From assembly GCA_016865015.1 (NCBI GenBank), contig CP018226.1, positions 1,705,001-1,769,000 of the forward strand: a DNA stretch of 64,000 nt, written 5' to 3'. The position numbers and the translations under genes are program-made. The stretch comes from Rhizobiales bacterium IMCC20636. GTDB taxonomy: Bacteria > Pseudomonadota > Alphaproteobacteria > Rhizobiales > GCA-2746425. Below the pieces are notes generated by a model. It was not told the DNA's origin, did no database searches, and saw nothing but the letters and a program-made list of their open reading frames with translations. Shown in pieces: positions 44,536 through 53,610 of the stretch; the first letter of the stretch is position 1, and each line of letters starts with the position of its first letter.

Positions 44536-46065
44536 ATGAAGTTTGTTTTTGTTCTGTTTGATTCGCTCAACCTGAAATTTTTGGAGAGCTATGGCGGCCC
44601 GAAAGGGGATACGCCGAATTTCGAACGTTTCGCCAAGCGCTCGGTCACGTTTGACAAGCACTATGTTGGCAGCTTGCCCTGCATGCCGGCCAGGCGCGAT
44701 CTGCATACTGGTCGGTTGAGCATGATGCATCGCAGCTGGGGTCCGCTGGAGCCATATGACAATTCATTTGCTCAAATGCTGGACCAGTCGGGGACACATT
44801 CCCGTCTGATCACGGATCATTATCACTATTTCGAAGATGGCGGCGCGGGCTATCATACGCGCTACAGTTCTTGGGACATGATCCGCGGGCAGGAATATGA
44901 TTCTTGGAAAGTTCTGCTTGATCCGCCCACGGACGCATTCAAGGAAAAATTCAGTCCCAAACATTATGATTTTGATCGAAAATCCTGGAAAGCCCGCCAT
45001 GCGGTGAATCTGGAATTCATGACGGAGGAGGCAGAGCTTCCCGGACCGAGATGCTTTGCGTCGGCGTTTGAATTTCTGGACAAGAACCGGGATGCGGATG
45101 ACTGGTTTCTGCAGATTGAGACCTTTGATCCGCACGAGCCGTTCCAGGCGCCGGACAAATACCGCCGCGCTGGTGACAGCGATTATGAGGGCGGTGTGCT
45201 GAACTGGCCATCCTATGCGCAGGTCGATGAAAATGACTCCGAGATTGCAGAAATACGCGCCAGCTACGCCGCTCTGGTGCGGATGTGTGATGCCTATTTC
45301 GGCCGGTTGCTGGATTATTTTGATGAGCATGATCTGTGGAAGGATACGGCGCTCATCATGAGCACGGATCACGGCTTCTTGCTGTCAGAGCATCAATGGT
45401 GGGGCAAATGCCGGATGCCCTACTATGAGGAAATCGCTCACATACCGATGATGTTCTATCATCCGGACCATGCTGACAAGGCGGGCACGCGTTGCGATCA
45501 ACTCACGCAGACGCCTGATATCATGCCAACCATTCTGGACTGTTTTGGCCTCGAGAAACCTGCCGAAACGCTGGGCACATCGCTGCTCGATATCATGCAA
45601 GCTGAACCAGAAGAGCGTGAAGTTCTGTTTGGGATTTTTGGCGGTGCTATTGGCGTGACTGATGGGCGATATGTGATGTTTCACTATCCGCCCGACACGA
45701 CCGCAGACGGGCTTTATGAATATACGCTCAACCCCCAGCATATGACGGCACCGTTCACCAACAAGGAACTGAAGACCGCAGAACTGGCACCGGGTTTTGA
45801 TTTCACCAAGGGGCTGCCTCTGCTGAAAATCGAGGCTCAGAAGGACGCAAAGCGGGTTCCGATGAATGATGGTCTGGGGTTCGACGAAGCTGAGTTTGCG
45901 TTGTTTGACCTGGCCAATGACCCGGAACAGAAAACCAGAATCCGCGATGAGACGGTCGAAGCCCGATTATACGCCGCGATGATGAAACATCTGGCTGAAC
46001 TCGACACGCCGCCTGAAGCCTATGACTGGTATGGACTTGGACATCCAGCGGAAGCAGGCGTGTGA
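44536..46065 (+). CDS. Type I sulfatase (formylglycine-dependent), no signal peptide
   Basis: Alkaline-phosphatase-superfamily sulfatase of 509 residues that hydrolyses a sulfate ester. The modification motif is Cys49-Met-Pro51-Ala-Arg53 (LPCMPARRDLHTGRL), so cysteine would become formylglycine. Metal ligands include Asp9 and the DH of MSTDHGFLLSEH (about 275). It starts directly with MKFVFVLFDSLN and lacks a signal peptide, so it is cytoplasmic. First gene of sulfatase-tctC-tctB-tctA, suggesting that a sulfated substrate is imported and then desulfated. GGGAGGCAAGGGC precedes the ATG. Confidence 0.9.
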   Translation: MKFVFVLFDSLNLKFLESYGGPKGDTPNFERFAKRSVTFDKHYVGSLPCMPARRDLHTGRLSMMHRSWGPLEPYDNSFAQMLDQSGTHSRLITDHYHYFEDGGAGYHTRYSSWDMIRGQEYDSWKVLLDPPTDAFKEKFSPKHYDFDRKSWKARHAVNLEFMTEEAELPGPRCFASAFEFLDKNRDADDWFLQIETFDPHEPFQAPDKYRRAGDSDYEGGVLNWPSYAQVDENDSEIAEIRASYAALVRMCDAYFGRLLDYFDEHDLWKDTALIMSTDHGFLLSEHQWWGKCRMPYYEEIAHIPMMFYHPDHADKAGTRCDQLTQTPDIMPTILDCFGLEKPAETLGTSLLDIMQAEPEEREVLFGIFGGAIGVTDGRYVMFHYPPDTTADGLYEYTLNPQHMTAPFTNKELKTAELAPGFDFTKGLPLLKIEAQKDAKRVPMNDGLGFDEAEFALFDLANDPEQKTRIRDETVEARLYAAMMKHLAELDTPPEAYDWYGLGHPAEAGV

Positions 46066-46114
46066 ATTTCTGCCAAACCAAGATTACAAGACAGAAAACT
46101 ACTAGGAGGACATT

Positions 46115-47116
46115 ATGACATTAAAATCGAAATTCTCATTGGGTGTCACGGCCATCGCCGCTGTTGCACTGGCTGGAACTGCAGCGTTTGCAGATTTTCC
46201 CGAGCGGAAAATCCAGAATATCTTTCCATGGGCTCCTGGCACTGTTGCCCATGGCGTCAGCCAGATGATCGCTGAAGGCATGTCAAAACGATTGGGTCAG
46301 CCTTTGCCAGTGGTGGCAACTCCCGGCGCTGGTGGCGTGAAAGCGTTCAACACCGCTCTTGCGGCACCCGCTGATGGCTACACCATTTTTGACGGTTACG
46401 TTGCCCCATTGGTGATTTCGCCAATGTTTGGCCGGGCGGACTGGGGATGTGATGATTTCAAGCCGTTGTGGTCTGCAACATCCAACGCCTTCGCCATTGC
46501 GATCAGCCCCACAGAAGACCGGTTTACGGATTTCCCATCCTTCATCGCATATCTGAAGGCGAATCCCGGAAAAACTGCCTATAATGGCAACGGCCTGTCA
46601 TTGCCGCATATGGTTTCTGCCAAGGTGCTGCAATCGCTTGATCTGGTCTCCCGTCCGGTTCCCTATGATGACATCGAACTGGGCATGAAGGATTTGCGGT
46701 CCGGCGTTCTGGATTGGCTGGTTGTCAATCCAGGCGTTTACAATGCCAACAAGGACAATCTGAAAATACTTGTGACGCTGAGTGAACTTGAGTCAGTTCA
46801 AAGAACCTATGATGGTGCAGACAAAGCTCAGGATTTCGGAATTGATCTGGGCATTTCCGGTCTCGCACCGATGGGCTGGAACTGGTGGTTGGTCCACAAG
46901 GATACACCGCAAGACCGTGTCGATATCTTGAATGAAGCCATGGAAGCCACGATCAATGATCCGGAAGTTCGGGCTCAGATCGAGGCAACCGGTTTTGTGC
47001 TGACCGAGTATTCTCCCGACCAGTATAGTGAAGTCTGCAACAGTGCCCGGGAACAGCTGGAATCTGCCAAGGATGCGATCACCTGGGAAGAAGAGGCTGT
47101 CAAAGCCGCAAATTAA
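46115..47116 (+). CDS. tctC: TTT solute-binding protein (TctC/Bug family), locus 2
   Basis: Periplasmic binding protein of 333 residues with a signal peptide ending in TAAFA (about residue 26). Paralogue of the locus 1 protein: same unusual NIFPWAPGTVAHGVSQ loop, VATPGAGGVKAFNTALAAPADGYT, and GLAPMGWNWWLVHKDTPQDR. The ligand is probably the same sulfated or carboxylated compound that the upstream sulfatase cleaves. AGGAGG lies 7 bases before the ATG. First transporter gene of the operon, 49 bp after the sulfatase. Confidence 0.93.
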   Translation: MTLKSKFSLGVTAIAAVALAGTAAFADFPERKIQNIFPWAPGTVAHGVSQMIAEGMSKRLGQPLPVVATPGAGGVKAFNTALAAPADGYTIFDGYVAPLVISPMFGRADWGCDDFKPLWSATSNAFAIAISPTEDRFTDFPSFIAYLKANPGKTAYNGNGLSLPHMVSAKVLQSLDLVSRPVPYDDIELGMKDLRSGVLDWLVVNPGVYNANKDNLKILVTLSELESVQRTYDGADKAQDFGIDLGISGLAPMGWNWWLVHKDTPQDRVDILNEAMEATINDPEVRAQIEATGFVLTEYSPDQYSEVCNSAREQLESAKDAITWEEEAVKAAN

Positions 47117-47206
47117 GAACTCCTCCCGAAGACTGGCCCGCGGCTCCCGACAATCAGGGCGGCGGGCCAGTTGGAGTCTGGCCTGCAAACACGATCAGGA
47201 CACGCA

Positions 47207-47731
47207 ATGACAAAGAATTCCATCAATACGGAAAGTCTGATTGCACCAGTCTTCTTTTTGGCTGTGGCCGCAATCGTGTTCTGGCAGACCAATACGGATC
47301 TGGTCGAAAAGGACATTGCCAGCGGCAGCATGCAATATAATGCGGCCTTTGTGCCCGAGGTGCTGGCAACGGTGCTTGTTATCCTCGCTGTGTCCCAGAT
47401 CGTGCAGATTATCCGGAACTCCGGGACGAATCCGGTTTCAATTGATGCGCAAGACGATGCATCTGCCGAAGCGCCGACGGAGCGAGGACTGGCTGTTCGC
47501 AGTGTTGTGGCGCTGGTCCTTATTGCCCTTTACATCTTGGCTCTGCGCCCTTTGGGCTACCACATTGCCACTCCGATGTTGCTGGCAAGCCTGTTCGCTC
47601 TTCTAAATGTACGCAATCCGCTTTTGCTGCTGGGATTGTCGATCGGACTTTCTCTTGTTTCGGCCTATGTCTTTGGCGGACTCCTGAATGTTGTTCTGCC
47701 AGCAGGCGTATTTGAAATCGCGCCGTTCTAG
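47207..47731 (+). CDS. tctB: Tripartite tricarboxylate transporter, small membrane subunit (TctB), locus 2
   Basis: Four-helix TctB protein of 174 residues. Shares with the locus 1 protein the FWQTNTDLVEKDIASG-type loop after helix 1 (there FQQINTDLVSQGIADG), ALRPLGYHIATP and the final VLPAGVFEI. Start ATG 47207 is preferred to the in-frame start at 47171. It lies between tctC and tctA on the same strand. Confidence 0.9.
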   Translation: MTKNSINTESLIAPVFFLAVAAIVFWQTNTDLVEKDIASGSMQYNAAFVPEVLATVLVILAVSQIVQIIRNSGTNPVSIDAQDDASAEAPTERGLAVRSVVALVLIALYILALRPLGYHIATPMLLASLFALLNVRNPLLLLGLSIGLSLVSAYVFGGLLNVVLPAGVFEIAPF

Positions 47732-47752
47732 CGCAGACAGGGCTTCGCTCAT

Positions 47753-49246
47753 ATGTTTGAACCACTTTTCCAGGGTCTTCAGTTGTTCTTCACAATGGAT
47801 GCGGTTTTTGCCGTCCTGGCGGGAACATTACTGGGCCTGCTGATCGGAGTTCTGCCGGGACTTGGTCCCCTGATGGGCATCATCCTGCTGTTGCCGGTCA
47901 CTTTTCACATGGAACCTGTGGCTGGCATGGGCTTGCTCATAGCGATCTATGTTGGTGGCTCCTGTGGCGGTGCGATTTCTGCGATTCTGGTGCGCATTCC
48001 AGGAACACCTCTGGCTGCCGCAACCTTGCTGGATGGCTATCCCATGGCGCAAAAGGGACGGGCCAAGGAGGCTGTTGGCATCGCCATTTCGGCCTCGGCA
48101 CTGGGTGGCGTCCTTGGCGGGATCGTGCTGATTTTTCTGGCGCCGCTTCTGGCCCGGTTTGCTTTGGAATTTGCACCACCGGAAACCTTTGCGCTGGCTC
48201 TGACAGGGCTCCTGGTGATTGCACTGGTGTCAAATGAAGCCACATCCAAGGGCATCATGACAGGGGCTTTCGGTTTGCTGATTTCTACCATCGGCTATGA
48301 TCAGTTCGCCAATGATTTGCGTTTTACCTTTGGTGTGAACGGACTTCTGGGGGGCATTCATATTGTCGCGATGGTTGTCGGTCTGTTTGCCATTTCGGAA
48401 GTTATTGTTCAGATCAAGTCCGGGTTCTTTTCGCGCAATCCGGATGTTCCATGGGTTCGTCCATCGCTGAGTTCGGCTCTGCTGGTTCTAAGCCGTTGGG
48501 TAAATCTGGTCCGGTCATCCGCCATTGGCTCATTTCTGGGTGCGTTGCCCGGGGCAGGGGGCGTGGTATCGTCCTTCACGGCCTATGCGATTGCCCGGTC
48601 AACCTCCAAGACACCTGAAAAATTTGGCACGGGAATCGAAGACGGAATTATTGCGACAGAATCAGCTAACAATGCCACCGTTGGCGGATCACTCATTCCA
48701 ACACTATCCTTGGGGATTCCGGGTGATGCCACATCAGCCGTGCTGATGGGAGCGCTTATTATTCTTGGGTTCTTCCCCGGTCCAAATCTGTTCGAACAGC
48801 ATCAGGATGTCGTGGGTGGAATCTTTCTTGCGTATATGAGTGCCAATGTTGTTCTGTTCTTTGCGGGCATTCTCCTGACGCCGCTGTTTGTCGCCTGCAT
48901 CAAGTTCAAGAAGCAGTATCTGCTGCCCTTCATTACGCTGTTATGCGTGCTCGGTGTATTTTCGCTGGAAAGCTCAACGTTTCATCTCTGGGTCATGCTG
49001 GCGTTCGGTGCCATCGGCTATGTATTGCGGCGCTATGATTATCCTCTGGCCCCAATGGTGATCGGTATGGTTCTGGGACCAATTGCGGAGAGCAATTTCC
49101 GGCGTTCGCTGGTGATCTCGGGAAATGATTACAGCTTTTTCATCGACCGGCCGATCGCCGCCACCATTCTGGCGATCAATCTCGTCATTATCGTCTGGAT
49201 GCTGTGCCCAAAGGTCTGGAAAAACCGGCTGCTGCTACGGGCCTAG
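47753..49246 (+). CDS. tctA: Tripartite tricarboxylate transporter, large permease subunit (TctA), locus 2
   Basis: Permease of 497 residues with about 12 helices and the same motifs as locus 1 (GVLPGLGPLMGIILLLP, IYVGGSCGGAISAILVRIPGTP, GALPGAGGVVSSF and GIPGDATSA). Begins 21 bp after tctB. With tctB and tctC it forms a secondary transporter for a probable sulfated or carboxylated compound. Confidence 0.93.
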   Translation: MFEPLFQGLQLFFTMDAVFAVLAGTLLGLLIGVLPGLGPLMGIILLLPVTFHMEPVAGMGLLIAIYVGGSCGGAISAILVRIPGTPLAAATLLDGYPMAQKGRAKEAVGIAISASALGGVLGGIVLIFLAPLLARFALEFAPPETFALALTGLLVIALVSNEATSKGIMTGAFGLLISTIGYDQFANDLRFTFGVNGLLGGIHIVAMVVGLFAISEVIVQIKSGFFSRNPDVPWVRPSLSSALLVLSRWVNLVRSSAIGSFLGALPGAGGVVSSFTAYAIARSTSKTPEKFGTGIEDGIIATESANNATVGGSLIPTLSLGIPGDATSAVLMGALIILGFFPGPNLFEQHQDVVGGIFLAYMSANVVLFFAGILLTPLFVACIKFKKQYLLPFITLLCVLGVFSLESSTFHLWVMLAFGAIGYVLRRYDYPLAPMVIGMVLGPIAESNFRRSLVISGNDYSFFIDRPIAATILAINLVIIVWMLCPKVWKNRLLLRA

Positions 49247-49434
49247 ATATGCCCTTCCAACAGGTTGTCCAGTCGGTCCGGATCGAGGAGATTGGAGGCG
49301 ATTGACCCAGGCTCAGGCAGCTCTGGAATTTTGTGTATCACCAGTAACCGACAGCCGTTCGCCTGACGACAAGGCTGATCGTTCTTTCCTGAATGCGCGG
49401 GATCGTGGCTCGTTGTGTTCGCAGAGTGGATTTT

Positions 49435-49458
49435 CGGAACAAGTCCGAGAACGACGGC
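49435..49458 (+). repeat. 24-bp inverted repeat, left arm
   Basis: CGGAACAAGTCCGAGAACGA followed by CGGC, perfectly repeated in inverted orientation at 49631-49654, with 172 bases between. Rhizobiales-type chromosomes often carry short dispersed repeats containing GGAACAAGTCCGAG. Confidence 0.85.
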
Positions 49459-49630
49459 AGTGTGCCGGATCGGAACGAAGTGTTTGGCGGGAGGAGATGA
49501 AGAGTTTGCGGAGGAGCGCGCATGTCAGATGCTTGGTGTAAAACTATGCGCAGAGCGTTTTTCGGAATGCGAATTGTTTTGAAATCCACGTCTCATTGAA
49601 GTGCTCACAGAGCCATACTCAGTCTCCACC

Positions 49631-49654
49631 GCCGTCGTTCTCGGACTTGTTCCG
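49631..49654 (-). repeat. 24-bp inverted repeat, right arm
   Basis: Inverted copy of 49435-49458 with no mismatch. It continues into GAGGACC, a piece often seen with such repeats. Confidence 0.85.
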
Positions 49655-49753
49655 AGGACCCATCTCAACGAGCCACCGCTTTGACCAGAGGAATAAATAT
49701 GCAAAATTGGTACAGACCGCACGGAGGGATAAAGGACAGAACACCTACGAATC

Positions 49754-49773
49754 GTCTCGGTCTAAACCGAGAC
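49754..49773. terminator. Hairpin downstream of rlmB
   Basis: GTCTCGGT and ACCGAGAC form an 8-bp stem around a 4-base loop, 20 bases past the rlmB stop. No U-tract follows, so it may be a Rho-assisted or stabilising hairpin. Confidence 0.35.
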
Positions 49774-49793
49774 AACCTAATGAGGCACAACAT

Positions 49794-50606
49794 CTAATCA
49801 GGCGCGCGCTCATTCAGTGACTGGCGGCAAATAAACAGTGACAGGGCCGCGGCGTTTGACACATTGAGACTCTTGATGGGCCCTGGCATATCGAGTCGGG
49901 CAAGCTCGTCACATAAATCTCTGGTCAGGCGTCGCAATCCGCGTCCCTCCGCACCCAGCACCAGTGCAATCTTTGACGCACCCTGTCGGCTCGTGGTCTC
50001 GATCAGGTCCATCGGCCCTTCGCTGTCGAGTCCGATTGCCAAAAACTGCAGCGCCTGCATCTCTTCCACAGCACGGGCCAAATTCGTCACCTGTATGTAG
50101 GGAACGAGTTCAAATGCTCCGGATGCTGTTTTTGCAAGAAGGCCCGTCTCGTGCGGGGCGTGGCGCAGAGTGGTTACCACTGCTCCTGCACCCAACGCGC
50201 AGGCTGAGCGCATGATTGCGCCGACATTGTGTGGGTCGGTGACTTGATCCAGCACCACCACCAGATCATGGTTGCGGACTTCTTCAAGCGTTGGCTGATC
50301 CAGTGGATCGACTTCGAGCACAATGCCCTGATGCACTGCGTCGCGTTCCACCAGACTATCCAGATCTCTGGGACGCACTTCCGTCCAGCCATCGGGCAGG
50401 ACAACTGATTCTGCCTGCAGGCGGTCTGCCATGTTCTTTGTAATGCTGGCTTTCCTGATGCGCCGCTTGCTGTTTTTCAGAGCTGCTTCACAGGCGTGGT
50501 AGCCGTAAAGCCACACCGGACCCTCCATATCCCGAAATTTGTCGGTCTGGGCGCCCCTGGATTTGTGTTCGCCTTTGCGAGCCTTGTTGTAAAAAGGTTT
50601 GCTCAT
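49794..50606 (-). CDS. rlmB: 23S rRNA (guanosine-2'-O-)-methyltransferase RlmB-type (TrmH family)
   Basis: SPOUT-class methyltransferase of 270 residues that 2'-O-methylates rRNA with SAM. An N-terminal substrate-binding part (about 25-105) is followed by the SpoU domain with motifs 1-3: VTDPHNVGAIMRSACALGAG, VLGAEGRGLRRL and PIKSLNVSNAAALSLFI. The first 25 residues are very basic. RlmB (G2251) is the likely target by family; related TrmH members exist. Confidence 0.9.
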   Translation of the reverse strand: MSKPFYNKARKGEHKSRGAQTDKFRDMEGPVWLYGYHACEAALKNSKRRIRKASITKNMADRLQAESVVLPDGWTEVRPRDLDSLVERDAVHQGIVLEVDPLDQPTLEEVRNHDLVVVLDQVTDPHNVGAIMRSACALGAGAVVTTLRHAPHETGLLAKTASGAFELVPYIQVTNLARAVEEMQALQFLAIGLDSEGPMDLIETTSRQGASKIALVLGAEGRGLRRLTRDLCDELARLDMPGPIKSLNVSNAAALSLFICRQSLNERAPD

Positions 50607-51006
50607 CTGTTCTGGGTGCTTTGCCTGTTGGTGTGTGGCCGATTTGGCGGCTCAGTTGAAAGAACAAGGTTCCTATCGCGAATTTCAGCAAGCCTGTAAA
50701 CGGTCTTGGTCCTTTGGCCGGTCATGGGTGCCCTGAAATACACGTTATGCGGCTGCGCGGTCCTGCCGGTTCCGGCCGAGAAATGTGCTGGGCAGTTGCG
50801 CTATATTAGCAGAATGAGCGGCGGTGTGGTTGACCAACCAAAGATAAGTGCAAAAAAGCGTTATTCTCTTGGAATCCTGCGTTGACATGTTGCATCAGCA
50901 TCTGCATAACCACGGCCATCGAAGCACCTGCGAGAAATTGCGGGCGTTTTTGTCTTGGCCCGCAGATGAATTTGCATATATGTCGGGCTGGATAGTATTT
51001 GATTTC
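50607..51006. other. Promoter region between rlmB and tRNA-Tyr
   Basis: About 400 bases holding the promoter of rlmB (minus strand) and of the tRNA/tuf transcript. Candidate sigma-70 boxes for the latter are listed. A frame at 50848-51057 has no motif and runs into tRNA-Tyr. Confidence 0.5.
50882..50910 (+). promoter_or_regulatory. Candidate sigma-70 promoter before the tRNA-tuf cluster
   Basis: TTGACA and CATAAC separated by 17 bases, about 90 bases upstream of tRNA-Tyr. The -35 box is perfect and the -10 box weak, so it is a candidate only. Confidence 0.3.
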
Positions 51007-51091
51007 GGAGGGATGCCTGAGCGGTTAAAAGGGGCGGACTGTAAATCCGTTGGCTAAGCCTACGCTGGTTCAAATCCAGCTCCCTCCACCA
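51007..51091 (+). tRNA. tRNA-Tyr (anticodon GTA)
   Basis: Type II tRNA with acceptor GGAGGGA/TCCCTCC, anticodon in ACTGTAAAT (GTA), a long variable arm and encoded CCA. First of the tRNA genes around tuf. Confidence 0.95.
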
Positions 51092-51142
51092 TCAAATCAA
51101 GCCGTCGGATAAGACTGGGCGGCAAAGACGAACGATCGACAG

Positions 51143-51216
51143 GCGGGTATAGCTCAGGGGTAGAGCAACAGCCTTCCAAGCTGAAGACGCGGGTTCGATT
51201 CCCGCTACCCGCTCCA
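51143..51216 (+). tRNA. tRNA-Gly (anticodon TCC)
   Basis: Acceptor GCGGGTA/TACCCGC, D-arm AGCTCAGGGGTAGAGC, loop CTTCCAA with TCC anticodon, T-arm GGGTTCGATTCCC, encoded CCA. Confidence 0.95.
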
Positions 51217-51326
51217 ACTGCCTTTCTGCCGAGTTGCAGTTGAGGTTGAGATGCAGGCTGTTAGACAGTCTGGAACAAGAATTCGGTGGCGTGTGCCACC
51301 TGTTAGTTGCAAGGAAATACGGTCCG

Positions 51327-52502
51327 ATGGCCAAGGAAAAGTTTGAACGCAATAAGCCGCATGCGAACATTGGCACGATTGGTCACGTTGACCACGGCAA
51401 GACAACGTTGACGGCAGCGATTACGAAATATTTTGGTGACTTCAAGGCTTATGATGAGATTGATGGCGCACCAGAAGAAAAAGCACGTGGCATCACGATT
51501 TCCACAGCTCACGTTGAGTATGAGACGGAAGCGCGTCACTATGCGCACGTTGATTGCCCAGGCCACGCGGATTATGTGAAAAACATGATCACTGGTGCTG
51601 CCCAGATGGATGGTGCGATTTTGGTCGTGTCAGCAACTGATGGTCCAATGCCTCAGACCCGCGAGCACATTCTGCTTGCCCGTCAGGTTGGTGTACCTTC
51701 ACTCGTTGTGTTCATGAACAAGGTTGATCAGGTTGACGATGAGGAGCTTCTCGAGCTCGTCGAAATGGAAATCCGTGAATTGTTGTCCATGTATGAATAT
51801 CCTGGTGACGACATTCCTGTGACCATGGGGTCTGCGCTGGCAGCTCTTGAAGGTCGTGATCCGAAGATTGGCGAAGATGCCATTCGTGCGCTGATGGCGA
51901 CTGTTGATGAGTATATTCCTCAGCCAGAACGTCCGGTTGATCTGGCATTCCTGATGCCGATTGAAGATGTGTTCTCGATTTCCGGTCGTGGTACTGTTGT
52001 GACCGGCCGTGTCGAGCGTGGCATCATCAAGGTTGGCGACGAAATTGAAATCGTTGGCATCCGTGACACACAGAAATCGACTTGTACCGGTGTTGAAATG
52101 TTCCGCAAGCTGCTTGATAGCGGCCAGGCGGGCGACAATATTGGTGCACTTCTTCGTGGTGTTCAGCGTGAAGATGTTGAGCGTGGTCAGGTTCTTTGTA
52201 AACCAGGTACAGTCAAGCCACACACGAAGTTCAAGGCAGAAGCTTATATTCTGACGAAGGAAGAGGGTGGTCGTCACACACCATTCCTGACCAACTACCG
52301 TCCACAGTTCTACTTCCGTACTACGGATGTGACGGGTGTTGTTCAGCTTCCAGAAGGTACAGAAATGGTTATGCCCGGCGACAACATCGAAATGGATGTT
52401 GTGCTGATCGTGCCAATCGCAATGGAAGAGCGGCTGCGCTTCGCCATTCGTGAAGGCGGACGTACCGTCGGTGCCGGCATCGTTGCAAGCATCATCGAAT
52501 AA
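51327..52502 (+). CDS. tuf: Elongation factor Tu
   Basis: Delivers aminoacyl-tRNA to the ribosome with GTP; 391 residues. G1 motif [13 protein letters not shown] (about 19-26), switch [26 protein letters not shown], and [18 protein letters not shown] precedes the ATG at 51327; the frame is open upstream without a good start. Followed by a hairpin and tRNA-Trp in the same direction. Only copy in the window. Confidence 0.97.
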   Translation: MAKEKFERNKPHANIGTIGHVDHGKTTLTAAITKYFGDFKAYDEIDGAPEEKARGITISTAHVEYETEARHYAHVDCPGHADYVKNMITGAAQMDGAILVVSATDGPMPQTREHILLARQVGVPSLVVFMNKVDQVDDEELLELVEMEIRELLSMYEYPGDDIPVTMGSALAALEGRDPKIGEDAIRALMATVDEYIPQPERPVDLAFLMPIEDVFSISGRGTVVTGRVERGIIKVGDEIEIVGIRDTQKSTCTGVEMFRKLLDSGQAGDNIGALLRGVQREDVERGQVLCKPGTVKPHTKFKAEAYILTKEEGGRHTPFLTNYRPQFYFRTTDVTGVVQLPEGTEMVMPGDNIEMDVVLIVPIAMEERLRFAIREGGRTVGAGIVASIIE

Positions 52503-52504
52503 GA

Positions 52505-52526
52505 ATCGTTTAGAAAAACGATTTTA
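52505..52526 (+). terminator. Hairpin between tuf and tRNA-Trp
   Basis: AATCGTTT and AAACGATT form an 8-bp stem with AGAA loop, followed by TT, 2 bases after the tuf stop and just before tRNA-Trp. It may be a weak terminator or a processing site releasing the tRNA. Confidence 0.5.
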
Positions 52527-52602
52527 GGGGTATAGCTCAGTTGGTAGAGCGACGGTCTCCAAAACCGTAGGTCGCGGGTTCGAATCCTGCTGCCCCTGCC
52601 AA
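52527..52602 (+). tRNA. tRNA-Trp (anticodon CCA)
   Basis: Acceptor AGGGGTA/TGCCCCT, D-arm AGCTCAGTTGGTAGAGC, anticodon loop CTCCAAA with CCA, T-arm GGGTTCGAATCC, encoded CCA end. Standard alphaproteobacterial position before secE. Confidence 0.97.
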
Positions 52603-52761
52603 AACCAGATAGAAGCGAAGTGTGCTGCAGCAACCCAGTGGCATATTTCGCTTGTATCTTTCCAGCCGCTGTCCTATATGGCGGCTATCAACGTTGACTT
52701 TAGTCATGACATAAGCGTGCCGGCCTAATGCTTGCGCGCCTGGTCTTATTGAGCGCGCTTT

Positions 52762-52959
52762 ATGGCAAAAACGAATCCTTTTACATTTATTCAGCAGGTC
52801 CGTGCTGAGATTTCCAAAGTGACATGGCCCACACGCCGTGAAACGATCATCACAACAGTGATGGTTTTCATTATGGTTTTCTTCGCTGCGATCTTCTTCT
52901 TTCTAGCTGATCAGGTCCTGGGTTGGGGCGTTGGTTTGCTTTTGACTCTGGGTCGCTAG
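52762..52959 (+). CDS. secE: Preprotein translocase subunit SecE
   Basis: Short SecE of 65 residues, typical for alphaproteobacteria: a cytosolic amphipathic helix (FIQQVRAEISKVTWPTRRET) and one membrane helix. Essential part of the SecYEG channel. 11 bp upstream of nusG. Confidence 0.96.
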   Translation: MAKTNPFTFIQQVRAEISKVTWPTRRETIITTVMVFIMVFFAAIFFFLADQVLGWGVGLLLTLGR

Positions 52960-52970
52960 GGAAAGATTTC

Positions 52971-53501
52971 ATGGCAAAACGCTGGTATATTATTCAAGCC
53001 TATTCAAACTTTGAAAACAAGGTTGCCGCTGCCATTATGGAGCGTGTGGCTTCCGCCGGGCTTGAGGATCAGTTTGAAGAAGTTGTGGTCCCGACCGAAA
53101 AAGTTGTGGAAGTGCGCCGTGGCCGAAAGGTTGACACAGAGCGCAAATTCTTTCCCGGCTATATCCTTGCCAAGGTTGATCTGACAGATGAAGCATTTCA
53201 CCTGATCAAGAACACACCAAAAGTGACCGGGTTTCTCGGATCTGAAAACAAGCCAATGCCGATCCCGGAAGCGGAAGCCATGCGGATTATTCAGCAGGTT
53301 CAGGAAGGCGTCGACCGTCCGAAGCCTTCGATCAGTTTCGAAATTGGCGAGCAGGTACGGGTTTCCGATGGGCCTCTGGCATCCTTCAACGGCCATATCG
53401 AAGAAGTCGATGAAGAGCGCGCAAGGCTTAAAGTAGCAGTTTCCATCTTTGGCCGGCCTACGCCGGTTGAGCTGGAGTATAATCAGGTCGAAAAACTTTA
53501 A
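52971..53501 (+). CDS. nusG: Transcription antitermination/termination factor NusG
   Basis: Protein of 176 residues: NGN domain (about 1-110, RWYIIQAYSNFENKVA, KFFPGYILAKVDL) binding RNA polymerase, and C-terminal KOW domain with GEQVRVSDGPLASFNGHIEE that contacts NusE or Rho. ATG 52971 follows GGGAAAG; the longer in-frame start at 52923 overlaps secE. Confidence 0.97.
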   Translation: MAKRWYIIQAYSNFENKVAAAIMERVASAGLEDQFEEVVVPTEKVVEVRRGRKVDTERKFFPGYILAKVDLTDEAFHLIKNTPKVTGFLGSENKPMPIPEAEAMRIIQQVQEGVDRPKPSISFEIGEQVRVSDGPLASFNGHIEEVDEERARLKVAVSIFGRPTPVELEYNQVEKL

Positions 53502-53610
53502 GTTGACCTGATTGTGAAAGTCGTGGGAGGTGGGTCTGGTGCGCCACATCTGACCTTTCCGAACCACGAACACCCAAAGCCGGATGATCCGGCAAGATAT
53601 GGAGTGAACT

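Larger units (their letters stand above)
49247..49793. other. Gene-free region with inverted repeats
   Basis: About 550 bases between tctA and rlmB. Short frames (49338-49589 and others) have no recognisable motif. It contains a 24-bp perfect inverted repeat pair and a hairpin near rlmB, listed separately. Confidence 0.5.

Noticed and set aside
49338-49541. Short frames in the tctA-rlmB gap
   Set aside because: Translations lack motifs and run through the inverted repeat; they look like chance frames.
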